A stretch of 64,000 nucleotides of DNA. Origin: Sphingobium sp. V4 (lineage in GTDB: Bacteria > Pseudomonadota > Alphaproteobacteria > Sphingomonadales > Sphingomonadaceae). Under the pieces are notes generated by a model that was given only the letters and a program-made list of their open reading frames with translations, did not search any database and was not told where the DNA came from. The translations under genes were made by a program, and so were the position numbers. The stretch covers positions 620,001 to 684,000 of the forward strand of contig NZ_CP081001.1 of the NCBI RefSeq assembly GCF_029590555.1, in the 5' to 3' direction. Below are positions 49,399 through 59,374 of this stretch, in pieces. How positions within the stretch are numbered: the first letter of the stretch is position 1; each line of letters opens with the position of its first letter.

Positions 49399-49427
49399 AG
49401 GGCGGTTCCGGCGGAGCCGCCCTTTTT
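49399..49427 (+). terminator. Terminator after pdhAB
   Basis: AGGGCGGTTCC pairs with GGAGCCGCCCT (one G-T pair) around a short loop, followed by TTTTT. It starts 9 bases after the pdhB stop. Confidence 0.9.
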
Positions 49428-49492
49428 CGATCAGGGCATCATGCGCGAAAGCGGGAGCCGGCTGTGCGCGGGCAGGATGCGGGGACCGGGAA

Positions 49493-50137
49493 TCAGGTGC
49501 AGAGCGCCGTGGCCGATGCCGCCAGATTGCCGGCATTCTTGATCGCCTGGTCGGTCCGTTCGCGCACGTTGAAGGCGCTCGAATAGCGAATCGTTTTGGC
49601 CCCGAACAAGCTGTTCGAGATGAGCGGCTGATATTGATAGGCCACCTCCACGAACATCACGGCCGTCCCCGCCATCGAGGCGATCTGATTGCCGGTCGGC
49701 CCCATCGCCTGAAGACTGGCGTTGGTCTTGCCGTCATTGGTGACACCGTAGCTGGATGTGAAGCTGCCTGTGCCATAGCAACGCTGCCAGCGTATATATT
49801 GCCCGCTATTCGGGGCTTCCAGGCCATTGGGTTCGAGGTCGGACAGGATGATCTTGCCGTTGGCCTTGAAGTTCAGGCCGCTGGTCGAAAGATTCGCGCC
49901 CGTGAATATCTCGTTGATGTCCGCTTCGTCGATCGACGCGCGAACGCGCGATGCGTTGTCGGCCACCAGCATCGCTAACTGGCTCAGCTTCATGTGGGCT
50001 ATGGCAAGATGCGCGACCTCAAGTCCGGCCAGCGCGAGTATCAGCAGGACGGGCAACGAGTAGGCGAACTCGATGAGCGCCAGTCCGGATTGATCCTTGC
50101 GGAGGCGACGCAACGCGCGGAAGAAGGCGGCGGACAT
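49493..50137 (-). CDS. TadE-like pilus-assembly protein
   Basis: 214 aa. The TadE N-terminus is clear: KDQSGLALIEFAYSLPVLLI with the conserved Glu in the hydrophobic segment, then LEVAHLAIAHMKLSQLAMLV. The remainder is an extracytoplasmic domain with Cys in RWQRCYGTG and at the end (ATALCT). TadE/F/G-type pseudopilins assist Flp pili or are exported by themselves. It starts next to the stop of the second TadE-like gene. No TadA/B/C or Flp genes are nearby. Confidence 0.85.
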   Translation of the reverse strand: MSAAFFRALRRLRKDQSGLALIEFAYSLPVLLILALAGLEVAHLAIAHMKLSQLAMLVADNASRVRASIDEADINEIFTGANLSTSGLNFKANGKIILSDLEPNGLEAPNSGQYIRWQRCYGTGSFTSSYGVTNDGKTNASLQAMGPTGNQIASMAGTAVMFVEVAYQYQPLISNSLFGAKTIRYSSAFNVRERTDQAIKNAGNLAASATALCT

Positions 50138-50728
50138 TCAGCTGCACACCTTCGCGGGCGCTGCCTGATTGGCCCAGGGCTGGTTGCGCAGGATGACGGA
50201 CGAAGTGGCCGTCTGCGTTGCAGGCCAGCCCAGCAGCTTCGCCATGGGGAACAGGCGCGGCATGGAGACATTCACCTGATAGTAGACGATGTCGTCGGCG
50301 CCACCCAGACCGGCGGAGCCAGAACTGGTGTCATATGTGCCATTGCCGTTGGCGTCCTCGAAGCAATCGCCCGAATTGTAGCTGCCCAGCGGCGCCGTAT
50401 CGGTCAAGATCTTCTCGGGCTTTCCGATGCGGGAAAAGTTGTAGTAGCTGGTCTTGACGACCGACACCGTGGCCTGTTTCGACATGACGGTGGACATCTG
50501 GTTCGAGATGAAGCTGTCGATCTGCGTCGCGTTCAGCGTGCCGACCGAGGCGGCCCGAGCGGCGCGATCGAGTACGCCCTTGGTGACGGCGTTGAGGTAG
50601 CTTTGGTAGGCCAGGTCTCCGATCCCCATGATGACAAGGCACAGGGGGAAGGCAACGAAGCCGAATTCGACCAGCGTGGCGCCGCGCTGATTGCGGACCA
50701 ATGCTGATGTGCGTGGCCGCCGTCTCAT
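50138..50728 (-). CDS. TadE-like pilus-assembly protein 2
   Basis: 196 aa, from ATG at 50728, which overlaps the TadG-like stop (ATGA). The N-terminal segment NQRGATLVEFGFVAFPLCLV with Glu in the hydrophobic stretch is the TadE signature. An extracytoplasmic region follows with SYYNFSRIGKPEKIL, an EDANGNGTYD segment with Asp/Asn like a calcium loop, and a C-terminal Cys. Middle gene of the three-gene Tad-type operon. Confidence 0.85.
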   Translation of the reverse strand: MRRRPRTSALVRNQRGATLVEFGFVAFPLCLVIMGIGDLAYQSYLNAVTKGVLDRAARAASVGTLNATQIDSFISNQMSTVMSKQATVSVVKTSYYNFSRIGKPEKILTDTAPLGSYNSGDCFEDANGNGTYDTSSGSAGLGGADDIVYYQVNVSMPRLFPMAKLLGWPATQTATSSVILRNQPWANQAAPAKVCS

Positions 50729-52647
50729 TGCGAAAGCCTCAGGCCGCCGATGTTCTGGGCGATCGTCTTGAACTGCGTGCTGAGCGCCGCGGCATTGGTG
50801 GACACCGCGACATGGTCGCTGCTTGATGCGCAGGCATTGAGCGCGCTGTTCGACGAACTGGCGAACACGATGACCCAAATTGTGAACCCCTTGCGTTTCG
50901 CAGCCTCGCACGCAATGTTGAAGCGCTTGTTCTGGATCGTCACGAGATCGGTCGTACTCGTGCCGGTGGCTGCGATGCGGCCGTCGAGCCGGTTGATGCC
51001 CCAGCCGTCATAATTGCCGTCCGATGCGGTCATGGCGCCGTCCGTCATGAAGATGATGTGGCGCGAGATCGAAAATCCGTTCGGCGCGGCGCCGTTGTTC
51101 GCCGCGAAGATGCCGTCGGGCGACATCATGCGCGCGCCCCAGATCATGCCCGTCGTGTGATTGGTGAAGCCCCATGGCGTCAGCGAATCGACATAGGCGT
51201 TGAAGGATGTGGCGCTGGGGTCGTTGCTGGGTGCCGAGTCGCGGGACGCATATTCGGCGAGCGGGCGGGCCTGGGTTGGGCAGGCGGCCTGATCGCCCGT
51301 CCAGCTGCTCCAATAGGGCGATGATGCCGGCGTGGACGTTCGATACCAGGACACGTCCGGCCAGAAGGGCCGCCACCGCGTGGCGGCGGAACTGGGGATG
51401 AGGTCGATGTTGAGGTCGTTCGCGCCGGACGGCACGCTGCTCGTTGACGTACTGGAATTGATCGTGTTGACCGTGTCGGGTTCCTCGATGCAGCCCGACC
51501 AGCGCGTGGTAGTGCCGGCATCATAGGCCGGGTTGGCGACGGTCGCACCGGTAATATAGTCCGACACCACGTGGTTCACGACCTGATATTGCCAGCCATA
51601 GCGGGTCCATCCCGCACCGCCGGTGGTGGACGTTTCGTAGGTTTTCGTGACCGTCACCGCCTTGCGCACGCATTTCTTGTCGCCGCTGCCCGACGGGTTT
51701 GTGGAGGTATCCCCGTTCCAGCTGTCGTAGCTGTACGTGGTGACGCTCGTGTTGCTGGGCGCGGTGCCGGATGTCGTCTGCGACGCATTGCCCCAGTTTA
51801 TGCAACTGTTTTTGCTATAGGTGCTGCCGCTCGATGAGCTATTGGCCGCCGCCGAGGTCGCATGGCAGGTGTTGTCGCCGCGCCGCATGTAGCAGGTGGC
51901 CGTGCTCGATCCATTTTCCCGATAGAATGTACCGATACGCGAATTATAGGCCCATGTATCTCCGGTGGCGCCGCCGACCAGCGCCGTCGTCGGCAGCAGA
52001 TAGCCGACATTGACGTTGCTGGCATAGGGGGTGAAGCCGTAGCGGACCCGGCCGGTATTGGTGTCGCCCGGTCCCAGCGTGTCGTAGAAATCGCGCACGG
52101 CCTGGCGCAGCGCGGCGATGCGAGTGGTCGTGCCACCCGAGCCGTTGCTGATACTGCTGTCCATGGAGCCCGTCGTGTCCAGCACCAGCATCACATCGGT
52201 ATTGCCGATGTCGAACTTGGAACTGCACGACACATCCAGGTTGATATACTGGAAACCCAATATACGCATGATCGTGGTGGGGATGCGGGTCGTGGCCGAC
52301 ACCAGCACGGTCGTGGTCTGGCTGGGATCACTGCGGATGTTGGGCGTGAAACTGTCGGTCTGAAACGTGTTCTGCGGGAAGTTGAAATTGAAGAATTTCG
52401 TCGCCTCGGCAATATCGGTGCTGGTCATCGACGATGTCGTCATCGATCGGCGACCGGCCAAGGCACCGGCGTCGCAGGCCTGTTGCAGTCGGGCCTTGGC
52501 CATGTAGGCCCGGCTCATGTCGACGCCGCCACCGATCAATGCCGCAAGCGGGATCAACGACGCCGCGACAATCGCCATAGTGTTGCCCGCCTGGTTCTTC
52601 ACCAGCCGTGCCAAGAAATCGATGACTTGCCTGTTCCGCTTGCCCAT
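50725..52647 (-). CDS. TadG-like protein with vWA domain
   Basis: About 640 aa. N-terminal TadG/pilus segment KNQAGNTMAIVAASLIPLAA with GGGVDMSRAYMAKARLQQAC, then a vWA domain with metal site VMLVLDTTGSMDSS and HIIFMTDGAM. A long Ser/Thr/Asn/Tyr-rich, Cys-containing insert of about 250 residues (residues roughly 250-500) splits the vWA fold. Such proteins are secreted and cell-surface. Starts at 52665 or 52704 are possible; GGACAAATGG favours 52647. First gene of the operon. Confidence 0.85.
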   Translation of the reverse strand: MGKRNRQVIDFLARLVKNQAGNTMAIVAASLIPLAALIGGGVDMSRAYMAKARLQQACDAGALAGRRSMTTSSMTSTDIAEATKFFNFNFPQNTFQTDSFTPNIRSDPSQTTTVLVSATTRIPTTIMRILGFQYINLDVSCSSKFDIGNTDVMLVLDTTGSMDSSISNGSGGTTTRIAALRQAVRDFYDTLGPGDTNTGRVRYGFTPYASNVNVGYLLPTTALVGGATGDTWAYNSRIGTFYRENGSSTATCYMRRGDNTCHATSAAANSSSSGSTYSKNSCINWGNASQTTSGTAPSNTSVTTYSYDSWNGDTSTNPSGSGDKKCVRKAVTVTKTYETSTTGGAGWTRYGWQYQVVNHVVSDYITGATVANPAYDAGTTTRWSGCIEEPDTVNTINSSTSTSSVPSGANDLNIDLIPSSAATRWRPFWPDVSWYRTSTPASSPYWSSWTGDQAACPTQARPLAEYASRDSAPSNDPSATSFNAYVDSLTPWGFTNHTTGMIWGARMMSPDGIFAANNGAAPNGFSISRHIIFMTDGAMTASDGNYDGWGINRLDGRIAATGTSTTDLVTIQNKRFNIACEAAKRKGFTIWVIVFASSSNSALNACASSSDHVAVSTNAAALSTQFKTIAQNIGGLRLSQ

Positions 52648-52800
52648 TTGTCCGCAATCACCCATGTCGCGCCCGACACCCCCCACGTCCGGGCTGGGCA
52701 GCATTTCCGCCTATGCAGGCGCACTCGTTAGAATGTGTATGAGGAAGATGGTTAAAGGACTGATAACCGGCAGGACGCGCAGCGCGTGGGGAGTCTCGCG

Positions 52801-53472
52801 ATGAGCGAAGCGGACGAAGGGCTCCCTCCGCTCGCGCTGCTGCTGGCCGCTCATGCCGGCGCGCGGGCGCAGCGGCATCGGGCGATCTGGGCGTTTGACG
52901 GGCGGCTGGCGAAGGTCGCGCGCACGACGAGCGATCGCGCCATCGGCCAGATGCGGCTGGCCTGGTGGAATGACGTGATCGAGGACGTGGACGCGCGCAA
53001 GGGGCGTGGCGAGCCGGTCGTGGACGCGATGCGCGCCTCCGGCGCTATGGCCGCGCCGGGGCTGGTGGCGATGATCGACGGCTGGGAAGTGCTGGTGGTC
53101 GAGCCGGAGATCGACGCCGATGGCCTGCGCGACTATGCGGTCGGGCGCGGCGGGGGGCTGTTCCGGGCGTTGGCGGAGATGGGGGCCGATGCGGCTGATG
53201 CGCCGGAATGGCTGGTCGCGGCGGGGCAGGTCTGGGCGCTCTGGGATCTGGCCGGGCATGTCGATGATCCGGCGCTGGCCGACGCGGCGCTGGCGATGGC
53301 GCGCGATCTGCTGCCGCAGGTTGACGGCGGGCGCTGGCCGCGCGGGTGGAAGCCGCTGCGGATCGCCTTCACCCTGGCGCGGCAGGACGTGCTGGCGGGG
53401 CGGGGCGCGCCGGCGGGGATGCCGCGCGCGCTGGCGTGGCGGCTGCTGCGGATCGCGCTTGTCGGGCGCTAG
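52801..53472 (+). CDS. Squalene/phytoene synthase family protein
   Basis: 223 aa. The first Asp-rich region is WWNDVIEDVDARKGRGEPVV and a second lies at VWALWDLAGHVDDPALAD, in positions like the family's two Asp motifs, but the set is shorter than in true phytoene synthase (about 300 aa). Sphingomonads carry a short conserved homologue resembling the NDUFAF6-type family. It is therefore uncertain that it makes phytoene. It starts a plus-strand pair with the EF-hand gene. Confidence 0.8.
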   Translation: MSEADEGLPPLALLLAAHAGARAQRHRAIWAFDGRLAKVARTTSDRAIGQMRLAWWNDVIEDVDARKGRGEPVVDAMRASGAMAAPGLVAMIDGWEVLVVEPEIDADGLRDYAVGRGGGLFRALAEMGADAADAPEWLVAAGQVWALWDLAGHVDDPALADAALAMARDLLPQVDGGRWPRGWKPLRIAFTLARQDVLAGRGAPAGMPRALAWRLLRIALVGR

Positions 53473-53516
53473 GCGAAAAGGATAGGCTGTCTGCTGCGAA
53501 GCTGAAGGGGGCAGGC

Positions 53517-53981
53517 ATGGGGCGAATGCTGGCGGGGGGCATGGCGGCGCTGCTGCTGGTGGCGGGCGGGCTGTTCTGGTGGCAGGGACGCGCGGACACG
53601 GCGCCGACGCCGCAACTGGCGGTGGCCCCACCGCCGCCGCCTGCGGTCGAGAGTCTGCCCGAGGGCGATCCCGATGCGGTCGGCGACGCACCGCCCATGC
53701 CCGGCGAGGCCAGCCCGCAGAACCGCGAACAGAAGCGCTTTGCCCGTTACGATCGCAATCGCGACGGCGTCATCACCCGCGTCGAGATGCTGGGCAGCCG
53801 CACCAGGGCGTTCAAGGCGCTGGACAGGGATGGCGACAACCTGTTGTCCTTCGAGGAATGGGCGGTGGCGACGGCGGACCGCTTCGGCGCGGCGGATGGC
53901 GACCAGGACGGCAGGCTGACCCCGGCGGAGTTCGCGACGACGGCGCCGAAACGTGCGGCGAAGCAGAGGTGCAGATGCTAA
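53517..53981 (+). CDS. EF-hand calcium-binding protein with N-terminal anchor
   Basis: 154 aa. The N-terminus is a membrane or signal segment (GGMAALLLVAGGLFWWQG), followed by a Pro-rich linker (PPPPPAVESLPEGDP). Three EF-hand loops are visible: DRNRDGVITRVE, DRDGDNLLSFEE and DGDQDGRLTPAE. It probably senses or binds calcium on the outer face of the inner membrane or in the periplasm. AAGGGGGCAGGC precedes the ATG. It converges on trmFO. Confidence 0.88.
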   Translation: MGRMLAGGMAALLLVAGGLFWWQGRADTAPTPQLAVAPPPPPAVESLPEGDPDAVGDAPPMPGEASPQNREQKRFARYDRNRDGVITRVEMLGSRTRAFKALDRDGDNLLSFEEWAVATADRFGAADGDQDGRLTPAEFATTAPKRAAKQRCRC

Positions 53982-53994
53982 CGGGGTGGGAAGG

Positions 53995-55338
53995 TCAGAC
54001 CAGCGCCATCTCGCCCATCCAAGCGCCAAAGGAAGCGCGGGCGCGCGCGGTATAGGCTTCCTTGCGCTGCTTCTTCTTTACGTCGTCCAGCGTCGGGAAC
54101 AGGCCGAAATTGACGTTCATCGGCTGATAGTCCGCCGTCGCCACATTGCCCGTCACATGGCCGAGCAGCGCGCCCAGGGCGGTGTCGGCAGGTGGCGGAG
54201 TCAGCGCTCGGCCCAGCAGTTCGGCCGCCGCGAAGCGCCCCGCGATCAGGCCGATGGCAGCGCTCTCGACATAGCCCTCGCAGCCCGTCATCTGCCCGGC
54301 GAAGCGGATATGGGGCGCGCTCTTCAGACGCAGCGTGGGATCGAGCAGCTTGGGCGACTGGATGAAGGTATTGCGGTGCAGCCCGCCCAGCCGCGCGAAC
54401 TCGGCCTTTTCCAGGCCGGGGATGGTGCGGAACAGTTCGACCTGCGCGCCATATTTCAGCTTGGTCTGGAAACCAACCATGTTCCACAGCGTGCCGCTGG
54501 CATTGTCCTGCCGCAACTGGACCACGGCATAGGGCCAGCGGCCGGTTTTCGGATTGTCGAGGCCCATGGGCTTCATCGGCCCGTGGCGCAATGTTTCCGG
54601 CCCGCGCGATGCCATCACCTCGATCGGCATACAGCCCTCGAAATAGGGAGTGCTGGCCTCCCATTCCTTGAACTCGGTCTTTTCGCCGTCGATCAGCCCC
54701 TGGACGAAGGCCTGATACTGGTCCTTGTCCATCGGGCAGTTGATATAATCCTTCCCCTCGCCGCCGCCGGGGCCGATCTTGTCCCAGCGATTGGCCATCC
54801 AGCACTGGTCCATGTCGATGCTGTCATAATGGACGACCGGGGCGATCGCGTCGAAGAAGGCGAGATGCTCCATCCCCGCCGCCTGGCCGATGCTCTGGGC
54901 GAGCGCGGCGGCGGTCAGCGGGCCGGTCGCGACAATCGTCATGCCTTCGCCGGGCAGCGCGTCGATCCGCTCGCGCACGATCTCGACATTGGGATGGTCG
55001 GCCAGCGCGCGCGTGACGCCGCCGGAAAAGACGTGGCGATCGACCGCCAGCGCCGATCCGGCGGGTACCTTGGCCGGTTCCGCCTGCGCCATGATGAGCG
55101 AGTCCAGTCGCCGCATTTCCTGGTGCAGCAGGCCCACGGCATTCTTGTCGGCATCGTCCGAGCGGAAGCTGTTGGAGCAGACCAGTTCGGCAAGGCCGTC
55201 TGTCTGGTGCGCCGGGGTCATGTCGCCCGCGCCCCGCATTTCGGAAAGGCGGACGCGGATGCCGGACTGCGCCAGTTGCCAGGCGGCTTCCGATCCGGCG
55301 AGGCCGCCGCCGATGATATGGACCTGATGCATGGACAT
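53995..55338 (-). CDS. trmFO: tRNA uracil-54 C5-methyltransferase, folate-dependent
   Basis: A 447-aa flavoprotein that uses methylene-tetrahydrofolate to make m5U54 in tRNA. The FAD-binding N-terminus [19 protein letters not shown], the motif [19 protein letters not shown], the [11 protein letters not shown] region and the [19 protein letters not shown] signature near the C-terminus identify TrmFO. The start at 55338 ([12 protein letters not shown]) is chosen; the frame is open upstream but those codons overlap the neighbouring gene's 3' flank. Confidence 0.97.
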   Translation of the reverse strand: MSMHQVHIIGGGLAGSEAAWQLAQSGIRVRLSEMRGAGDMTPAHQTDGLAELVCSNSFRSDDADKNAVGLLHQEMRRLDSLIMAQAEPAKVPAGSALAVDRHVFSGGVTRALADHPNVEIVRERIDALPGEGMTIVATGPLTAAALAQSIGQAAGMEHLAFFDAIAPVVHYDSIDMDQCWMANRWDKIGPGGGEGKDYINCPMDKDQYQAFVQGLIDGEKTEFKEWEASTPYFEGCMPIEVMASRGPETLRHGPMKPMGLDNPKTGRWPYAVVQLRQDNASGTLWNMVGFQTKLKYGAQVELFRTIPGLEKAEFARLGGLHRNTFIQSPKLLDPTLRLKSAPHIRFAGQMTGCEGYVESAAIGLIAGRFAAAELLGRALTPPPADTALGALLGHVTGNVATADYQPMNVNFGLFPTLDDVKKKQRKEAYTARARASFGAWMGEMALV

Positions 55339-55450
55339 GGTTCGCCTGACTTCGCACTGTATCGCAGATGGGGTGATGGCGCTCGCCAGTGGGCCATCTT
55401 GTCGTGAGAGGCAAGGAATATAGGGCAGGCGGGGGCGGTGGCACAGCCGT

Positions 55451-57031
55451 CTAGCGGCACGCGATATTGTTTGCGCGCTCCATGGTGATGAAGCTGATCG
55501 TGCGCGGGGCGAATATCGACCGTCCCGCAGGGTGGCTCGCGCCATTCATCGGAGGCAGTTTGTCCCCGGCGCCCAGTTGCAATAATGTTCCGTTGAGACG
55601 GAGACTTGAAGAGGAGTGATCGGGTTCGGACAGCGTGTAGCGCATCCCGGCGAGCGGCAGGTCCAGGATCGTCTCTTCCCGGCTACTGTTGTTGATGACC
55701 AGCAGCGCAACGGCGCCACGACCGCCGGAGGCGCAATGGGCGTAGACATGTGCGCCTTCACGCAGCGGGACGCCGGAATCCAGGACCGTCGCCCCCATCA
55801 ACCGGCGCCAGAGCAGGGCTGCCCAGTAATTGGCCTTTGGGGTGAGATCCGCAGGTTCCAGTAACGCGTAATCACTGGCGGCGAGCGTGTTATGCATGGC
55901 GACCTGGACGCCCACTCTGGCCAGCCGGCCGAGTTGGTCCAGATAGCGGAAGCTGTCGACGAAGCGCCCGCTCCATGGATTGCCGCCGCAGGCCGCGTCG
56001 GCGCCCTCGGTCAGCCAGATCGGCTTGCCCGGTGCATGGACGTCGCGCAGAGCCGCATAATAGGCATGGGTCGCGCTGGTCCGCGCCAGCCATTCCTCCG
56101 ACAACGCCTGATCGATGCCGGTCTGTGGCAGGCGGGCCGATGCGCAGCGCTGGGAGGCGGCACCATAATGATGATAGGAAAAGGCATCGATGCCAGGGCC
56201 GGACGCCGCCAACAATGCGTCGGTTGCGATGGAGCCTGGAATGTGGGGCGGCATACCCCAGGGCGCGGGCGTTTCCGTCGCTGAGCCGGGGCCAAGCAGG
56301 ATCATGTCCGGCGCCTCGCGGTCGACCAGGCGTTTGAACAGGCGGAAATCGCGGCCATAGGCGGCGGCGTCATAGCCCTTTGGCGCGCCGCTCATGCCGG
56401 CCATGGACGGTTCGTTCATGAACTCCGCGGCGGCGATGCTGCCCCCGGCCCTGCGCGTGTAGGCCAGCCAGCGGCGCGCCTGTGCGTCGGTCCAGACGCC
56501 ATCGGCATCGCGCACGCCGGCGCTGATGGCGAAGGATGTGACGATCCTTGCATCCACAGCTTGCGCGAAACGGATGACGTTGCGCCATTGGGTCGGCGTC
56601 AACACCCCTTTGAAACCGTCGGGCGTCCGCGCAAGCGGCCTGTCGTCACCAGCGAAATAAATGCTGTTCGCCCAAGTGCCGCTGACTCGCAGATAGGCCG
56701 GCCCCAGCGCTTTGGCGAGGGTGATGAGGCGCGGGCTGGAAAGGTCGATAGGGGGTCGATATTGATAGGCTGAGGGATCGATTCCGGCATGGCCGGCGTC
56801 AACCCGGCCTGTCGCGTCGACCTTGCTGCCATAAGGTTTCCAGAAAGCGCCGCCGATCACCTCCAGCATTTCGATGTTATAGGATTGAAAGCGCGGGTCG
56901 ACGGACGCGATGCGCGGCATATGGGCTGGATCAAGCCTCTGCGGTCCGATTGCGAGCCCATCCGCGCCCTCTCCAGGTGGGACCATGGCAGTGGCTCCGA
57001 GCATGGCGCAGGCCGCAAGGATATATTTCAT
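55451..57031 (-). CDS. Secreted glycoside hydrolase, GH79 (heparanase)-like
   Basis: 526 aa with a signal peptide ([15 protein letters not shown]). The clan-A-type barrel has a likely acid/base Glu207 in [11 protein letters not shown] and a nucleophile Glu342 in [13 protein letters not shown], spaced as in GH79 heparanase-like enzymes. A beta-sandwich domain ([20 protein letters not shown]) follows. Possible substrate: glucuronic-acid-containing polysaccharide, inferred only. It stands alone between trmFO and the SOD-like gene. Confidence 0.75.
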   Translation of the reverse strand: MKYILAACAMLGATAMVPPGEGADGLAIGPQRLDPAHMPRIASVDPRFQSYNIEMLEVIGGAFWKPYGSKVDATGRVDAGHAGIDPSAYQYRPPIDLSSPRLITLAKALGPAYLRVSGTWANSIYFAGDDRPLARTPDGFKGVLTPTQWRNVIRFAQAVDARIVTSFAISAGVRDADGVWTDAQARRWLAYTRRAGGSIAAAEFMNEPSMAGMSGAPKGYDAAAYGRDFRLFKRLVDREAPDMILLGPGSATETPAPWGMPPHIPGSIATDALLAASGPGIDAFSYHHYGAASQRCASARLPQTGIDQALSEEWLARTSATHAYYAALRDVHAPGKPIWLTEGADAACGGNPWSGRFVDSFRYLDQLGRLARVGVQVAMHNTLAASDYALLEPADLTPKANYWAALLWRRLMGATVLDSGVPLREGAHVYAHCASGGRGAVALLVINNSSREETILDLPLAGMRYTLSEPDHSSSSLRLNGTLLQLGAGDKLPPMNGASHPAGRSIFAPRTISFITMERANNIACR

Positions 57032-57252
57032 CGTCCATCTCCTAAGCGGGTCGGGACATTCAGCAGTCTGTTCAAAGCGTCAAATATTGAATTCTGGGGC
57101 ATCCATAGTTTGGGACTATGCCTGACCACCGGCAACCGAAAGGGACGCCCGCGTGACAAATGGATTCGGATCGGCAACAAAAGCCTGTCTGCCGCGTTCG
57201 CGCAGAAGATTTTGCGCGCGGAGCTTTCTCGCGCCCTTTCCGGAGATTATCC

Positions 57253-57795
57253 ATGAAGATCACGCCCATCCTGCTCGCCGTGCCGCTTGGTTTCGCCATG
57301 TCGGCTTGCGCCACCGCTTCCCCGGATGCGGCCGCGCCCGCCGCGCCCACGGCCCGCGCCAGCCTGGCGGCTGGTGACGGCAGCGCGCGGGGGCAGGCAA
57401 TGGTGACCGAGGCGGCGGACGGGCTGCATGTCGTGGTCAAGGCGCAGGGCGTGACGCCGGGCATCCACGCCGTGCATATCCACACCACCGGTACCTGCAC
57501 CGGGCCCGACTTCACCAGCGCGGGCGGTCACTGGAACCCGGCCGGGCGGCAGCATGGCAAGGACAATCCCGCTGGTATGCATATGGGCGACATGCCCAAC
57601 ATGGTCGCCGGGTCGGACGGCGCGGGCGAACTGGAATATGTGGTCGCGCATGGCAGCATCCAGGGCGGCGCGACCCCGCTGCTCGATGCCGATGGCGCGG
57701 CTGTGGTGATCCATGCCCAGGCCGATGACAACAAGACCGACCCGACCGGTAATGCCGGCGGCCGGGTCGCCTGCGGCGTGCTCAAGGCGGGCTGA
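57253..57795 (+). CDS. Cu/Zn superoxide dismutase family lipoprotein
   Basis: 180 aa. The signal sequence ends in a lipobox (LGFAMSAC) and an Ala/Pro linker follows. The copper-binding His pair is in HAVHIHTTG, further metal ligands are in GGHWNP and the loop with HMGDMPN, and the last His in VVIHAQADDNKTDPTGNAGG is present. The Cys pair for the disulfide is in TGTC and RVACGV. All ligands look intact, so superoxide dismutation in the periplasm is plausible. CCGGAG precedes the ATG. Confidence 0.9.
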   Translation: MKITPILLAVPLGFAMSACATASPDAAAPAAPTARASLAAGDGSARGQAMVTEAADGLHVVVKAQGVTPGIHAVHIHTTGTCTGPDFTSAGGHWNPAGRQHGKDNPAGMHMGDMPNMVAGSDGAGELEYVVAHGSIQGGATPLLDADGAAVVIHAQADDNKTDPTGNAGGRVACGVLKAG

Positions 57796-57807
57796 TCGCG
57801 CGGCCGA

Positions 57808-58380
57808 TCAGGCGGGGGCGACCGGGCCTCCGCCTCCAAATTCGTCCTCAAATTCTCCATAGTCGGCCACGGCCTCGTATCGGGCGCCGCCATGGCCGAT
57901 CCGGCTTTCGAACAGGCTAAAGCCGGTGATCGGAAAGGGCGGGCTGGCGAGAGCGGCATGGGCGGCCAGAAAGGCGTCCACCATGCCGCCCGCGCGGCCG
58001 AACCGCGCCAGGGTGATATGGGGCAGATAGGCGCGACCCTCGGGCGCAAGGCCGGCGGAGACGCAGGCCCGGTCGATCTTCCGGTGCAGTTGCGCCAGCG
58101 GATCGCGCGGCTGGACGCCGGCCCAGAGCGTGTCCACCACGCCCTTGCGGTCGAAGCTGCCGACGCCCGACAGGCTGATGTCGAAGGGCGCGAAACGGAT
58201 CGCGGCCAGCGCATCGGCAATGTCGTTGGCCTGGTGCCGCTCGACCTCCCCGATGAAGCGCAGGGTCAGGTGCAACTGGTCGTCATCCTGCCAGCGCGCG
58301 CCGGGCACGCCCGCCATCAGCGACAGCAGAAGGGAACGGATCGGTGCGGGCGGGCGGATGGCCACGAACAGACGGTGCAT
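57808..58380 (-). CDS. thpR: RNA 2',3'-cyclic phosphodiesterase ThpR
   Basis: 190 aa of the 2H phosphoesterase superfamily. The two catalytic HxTx motifs are LHLTLRFIGEV (HLTL) and LPHITLARFG (HITL), about 90 residues apart. The N-terminus MHRLFVAIRPPAPIRSLLL matches the family. It opens 2',3'-cyclic phosphate ends of RNA; it was formerly called a 2'-5' RNA ligase. It converges on the SOD-like gene, 12 bases between stops. Confidence 0.92.
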   Translation of the reverse strand: MHRLFVAIRPPAPIRSLLLSLMAGVPGARWQDDDQLHLTLRFIGEVERHQANDIADALAAIRFAPFDISLSGVGSFDRKGVVDTLWAGVQPRDPLAQLHRKIDRACVSAGLAPEGRAYLPHITLARFGRAGGMVDAFLAAHAALASPPFPITGFSLFESRIGHGGARYEAVADYGEFEDEFGGGGPVAPA

Positions 58381-58502
58381 GGCGCCAATATAGGGACAAG
58401 CCGGTGCTGTGCCACGCATTGATCGGTTTGACTTGAAGTCGGGCGTGGAAGCGCCGATAATAGGAAGGCCGGCGATGAGTGCCGGTGAAGGAGATGATTT
58501 TC

Positions 58503-59252
58503 ATGGCCAACTGGTCCGACCCCCGTCCCGGCACAGAGGCCGGCATTCCGGGCTTTGGCGGCACCACCGCCGCGCGCGGCGAGGCGTTCGACGCCGGGCT
58601 GCGCCGCTACATGCTGTCGGTCTATAATTATATGGCGAGCGGCGTGCTGCTGACGGGCATCGTCGCGCTGCTGTTCGCGTCGAGCGGGCTTGCCTATCAG
58701 ATACTCGCCGGCCCCGGCATACTGAAATATGTCATCATGTTCGCGCCGCTGGCGTTCGTGATGGTAATGAGCTTCGGCATCAACCGCCTGTCGACGGTGA
58801 CGATGCAGGCGCTGTTCTGGGCTTATGCCGCGGTGATGGGTCTGTCGCTCTCGTCGATCTTCCTGGTCTATACCGGCACGTCGATCGCGCAGACCTTCTT
58901 CGCGACCGCCGCCGCCTTCGCGGGCCTCAGTCTCTGGGGCTACACCACGAAGAAGGATCTTTCGGGTTTCGGCACCTTCCTGATCATGGGCCTGGTCGGC
59001 CTTTTCATCGCGATGCTGATCAACCTGTTCCTGAAGTCGAGCGCGATGGACCTGGTCATCAGCTGCCTTGGCGTGCTGCTGTTCGCAGGCCTCACCGCCT
59101 ATGACACGCAGAAGATCAAAAGCATCTACGCCCATGTCGCGGGTACGGACATGATGGGCAAGTCGGTGGTGATGGGGGCGCTGAACCTCTATCTCGACTT
59201 CATCAACATGTTCCTGTTCCTGCTGCGCTTCATGGGCGGCAACCGCGACTGA
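58503..59252 (+). CDS. Bax inhibitor-1/YccA family membrane protein
   Basis: A 249-aa protein with seven membrane segments. After an N-terminal Pro/Gly-rich cytoplasmic part (NWSDPRPGTEAGIPGFGG), the helices include VYNYMASGVLLTGIVALLF, FMVMSFGINRLSTVTMQALF, and the last segments with GLTAYDTQKIKSIY, the conserved D in the family pore. Bacterial YccA inhibits FtsH; this paralogue's role is not known. GGAG stands 9 bases before the ATG; a terminator follows. Confidence 0.92.
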   Translation: MANWSDPRPGTEAGIPGFGGTTAARGEAFDAGLRRYMLSVYNYMASGVLLTGIVALLFASSGLAYQILAGPGILKYVIMFAPLAFVMVMSFGINRLSTVTMQALFWAYAAVMGLSLSSIFLVYTGTSIAQTFFATAAAFAGLSLWGYTTKKDLSGFGTFLIMGLVGLFIAMLINLFLKSSAMDLVISCLGVLLFAGLTAYDTQKIKSIYAHVAGTDMMGKSVVMGALNLYLDFINMFLFLLRFMGGNRD

Positions 59253-59277
59253 TCGGCGCGGTTAGACGGATTAGGGA

Positions 59278-59309
59278 AGGCCCGGTGGAGCGATCCACCG
59301 GGCCTTTTT
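59278..59309 (+). terminator. Terminator after the Bax-inhibitor-1 gene
   Basis: AGGCCCGGTGGA and TCCACCGGGCCT form a perfect 12-bp stem around a 4-base loop, followed by TTTTT. It begins 25 bases after the stop. Confidence 0.9.
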
Positions 59310-59374
59310 GTCATGTGCATTGCGCCGACCGCTCTCCGTTTCGAGCATAGTCGGGAAACGGCGACGCGGCGGCA

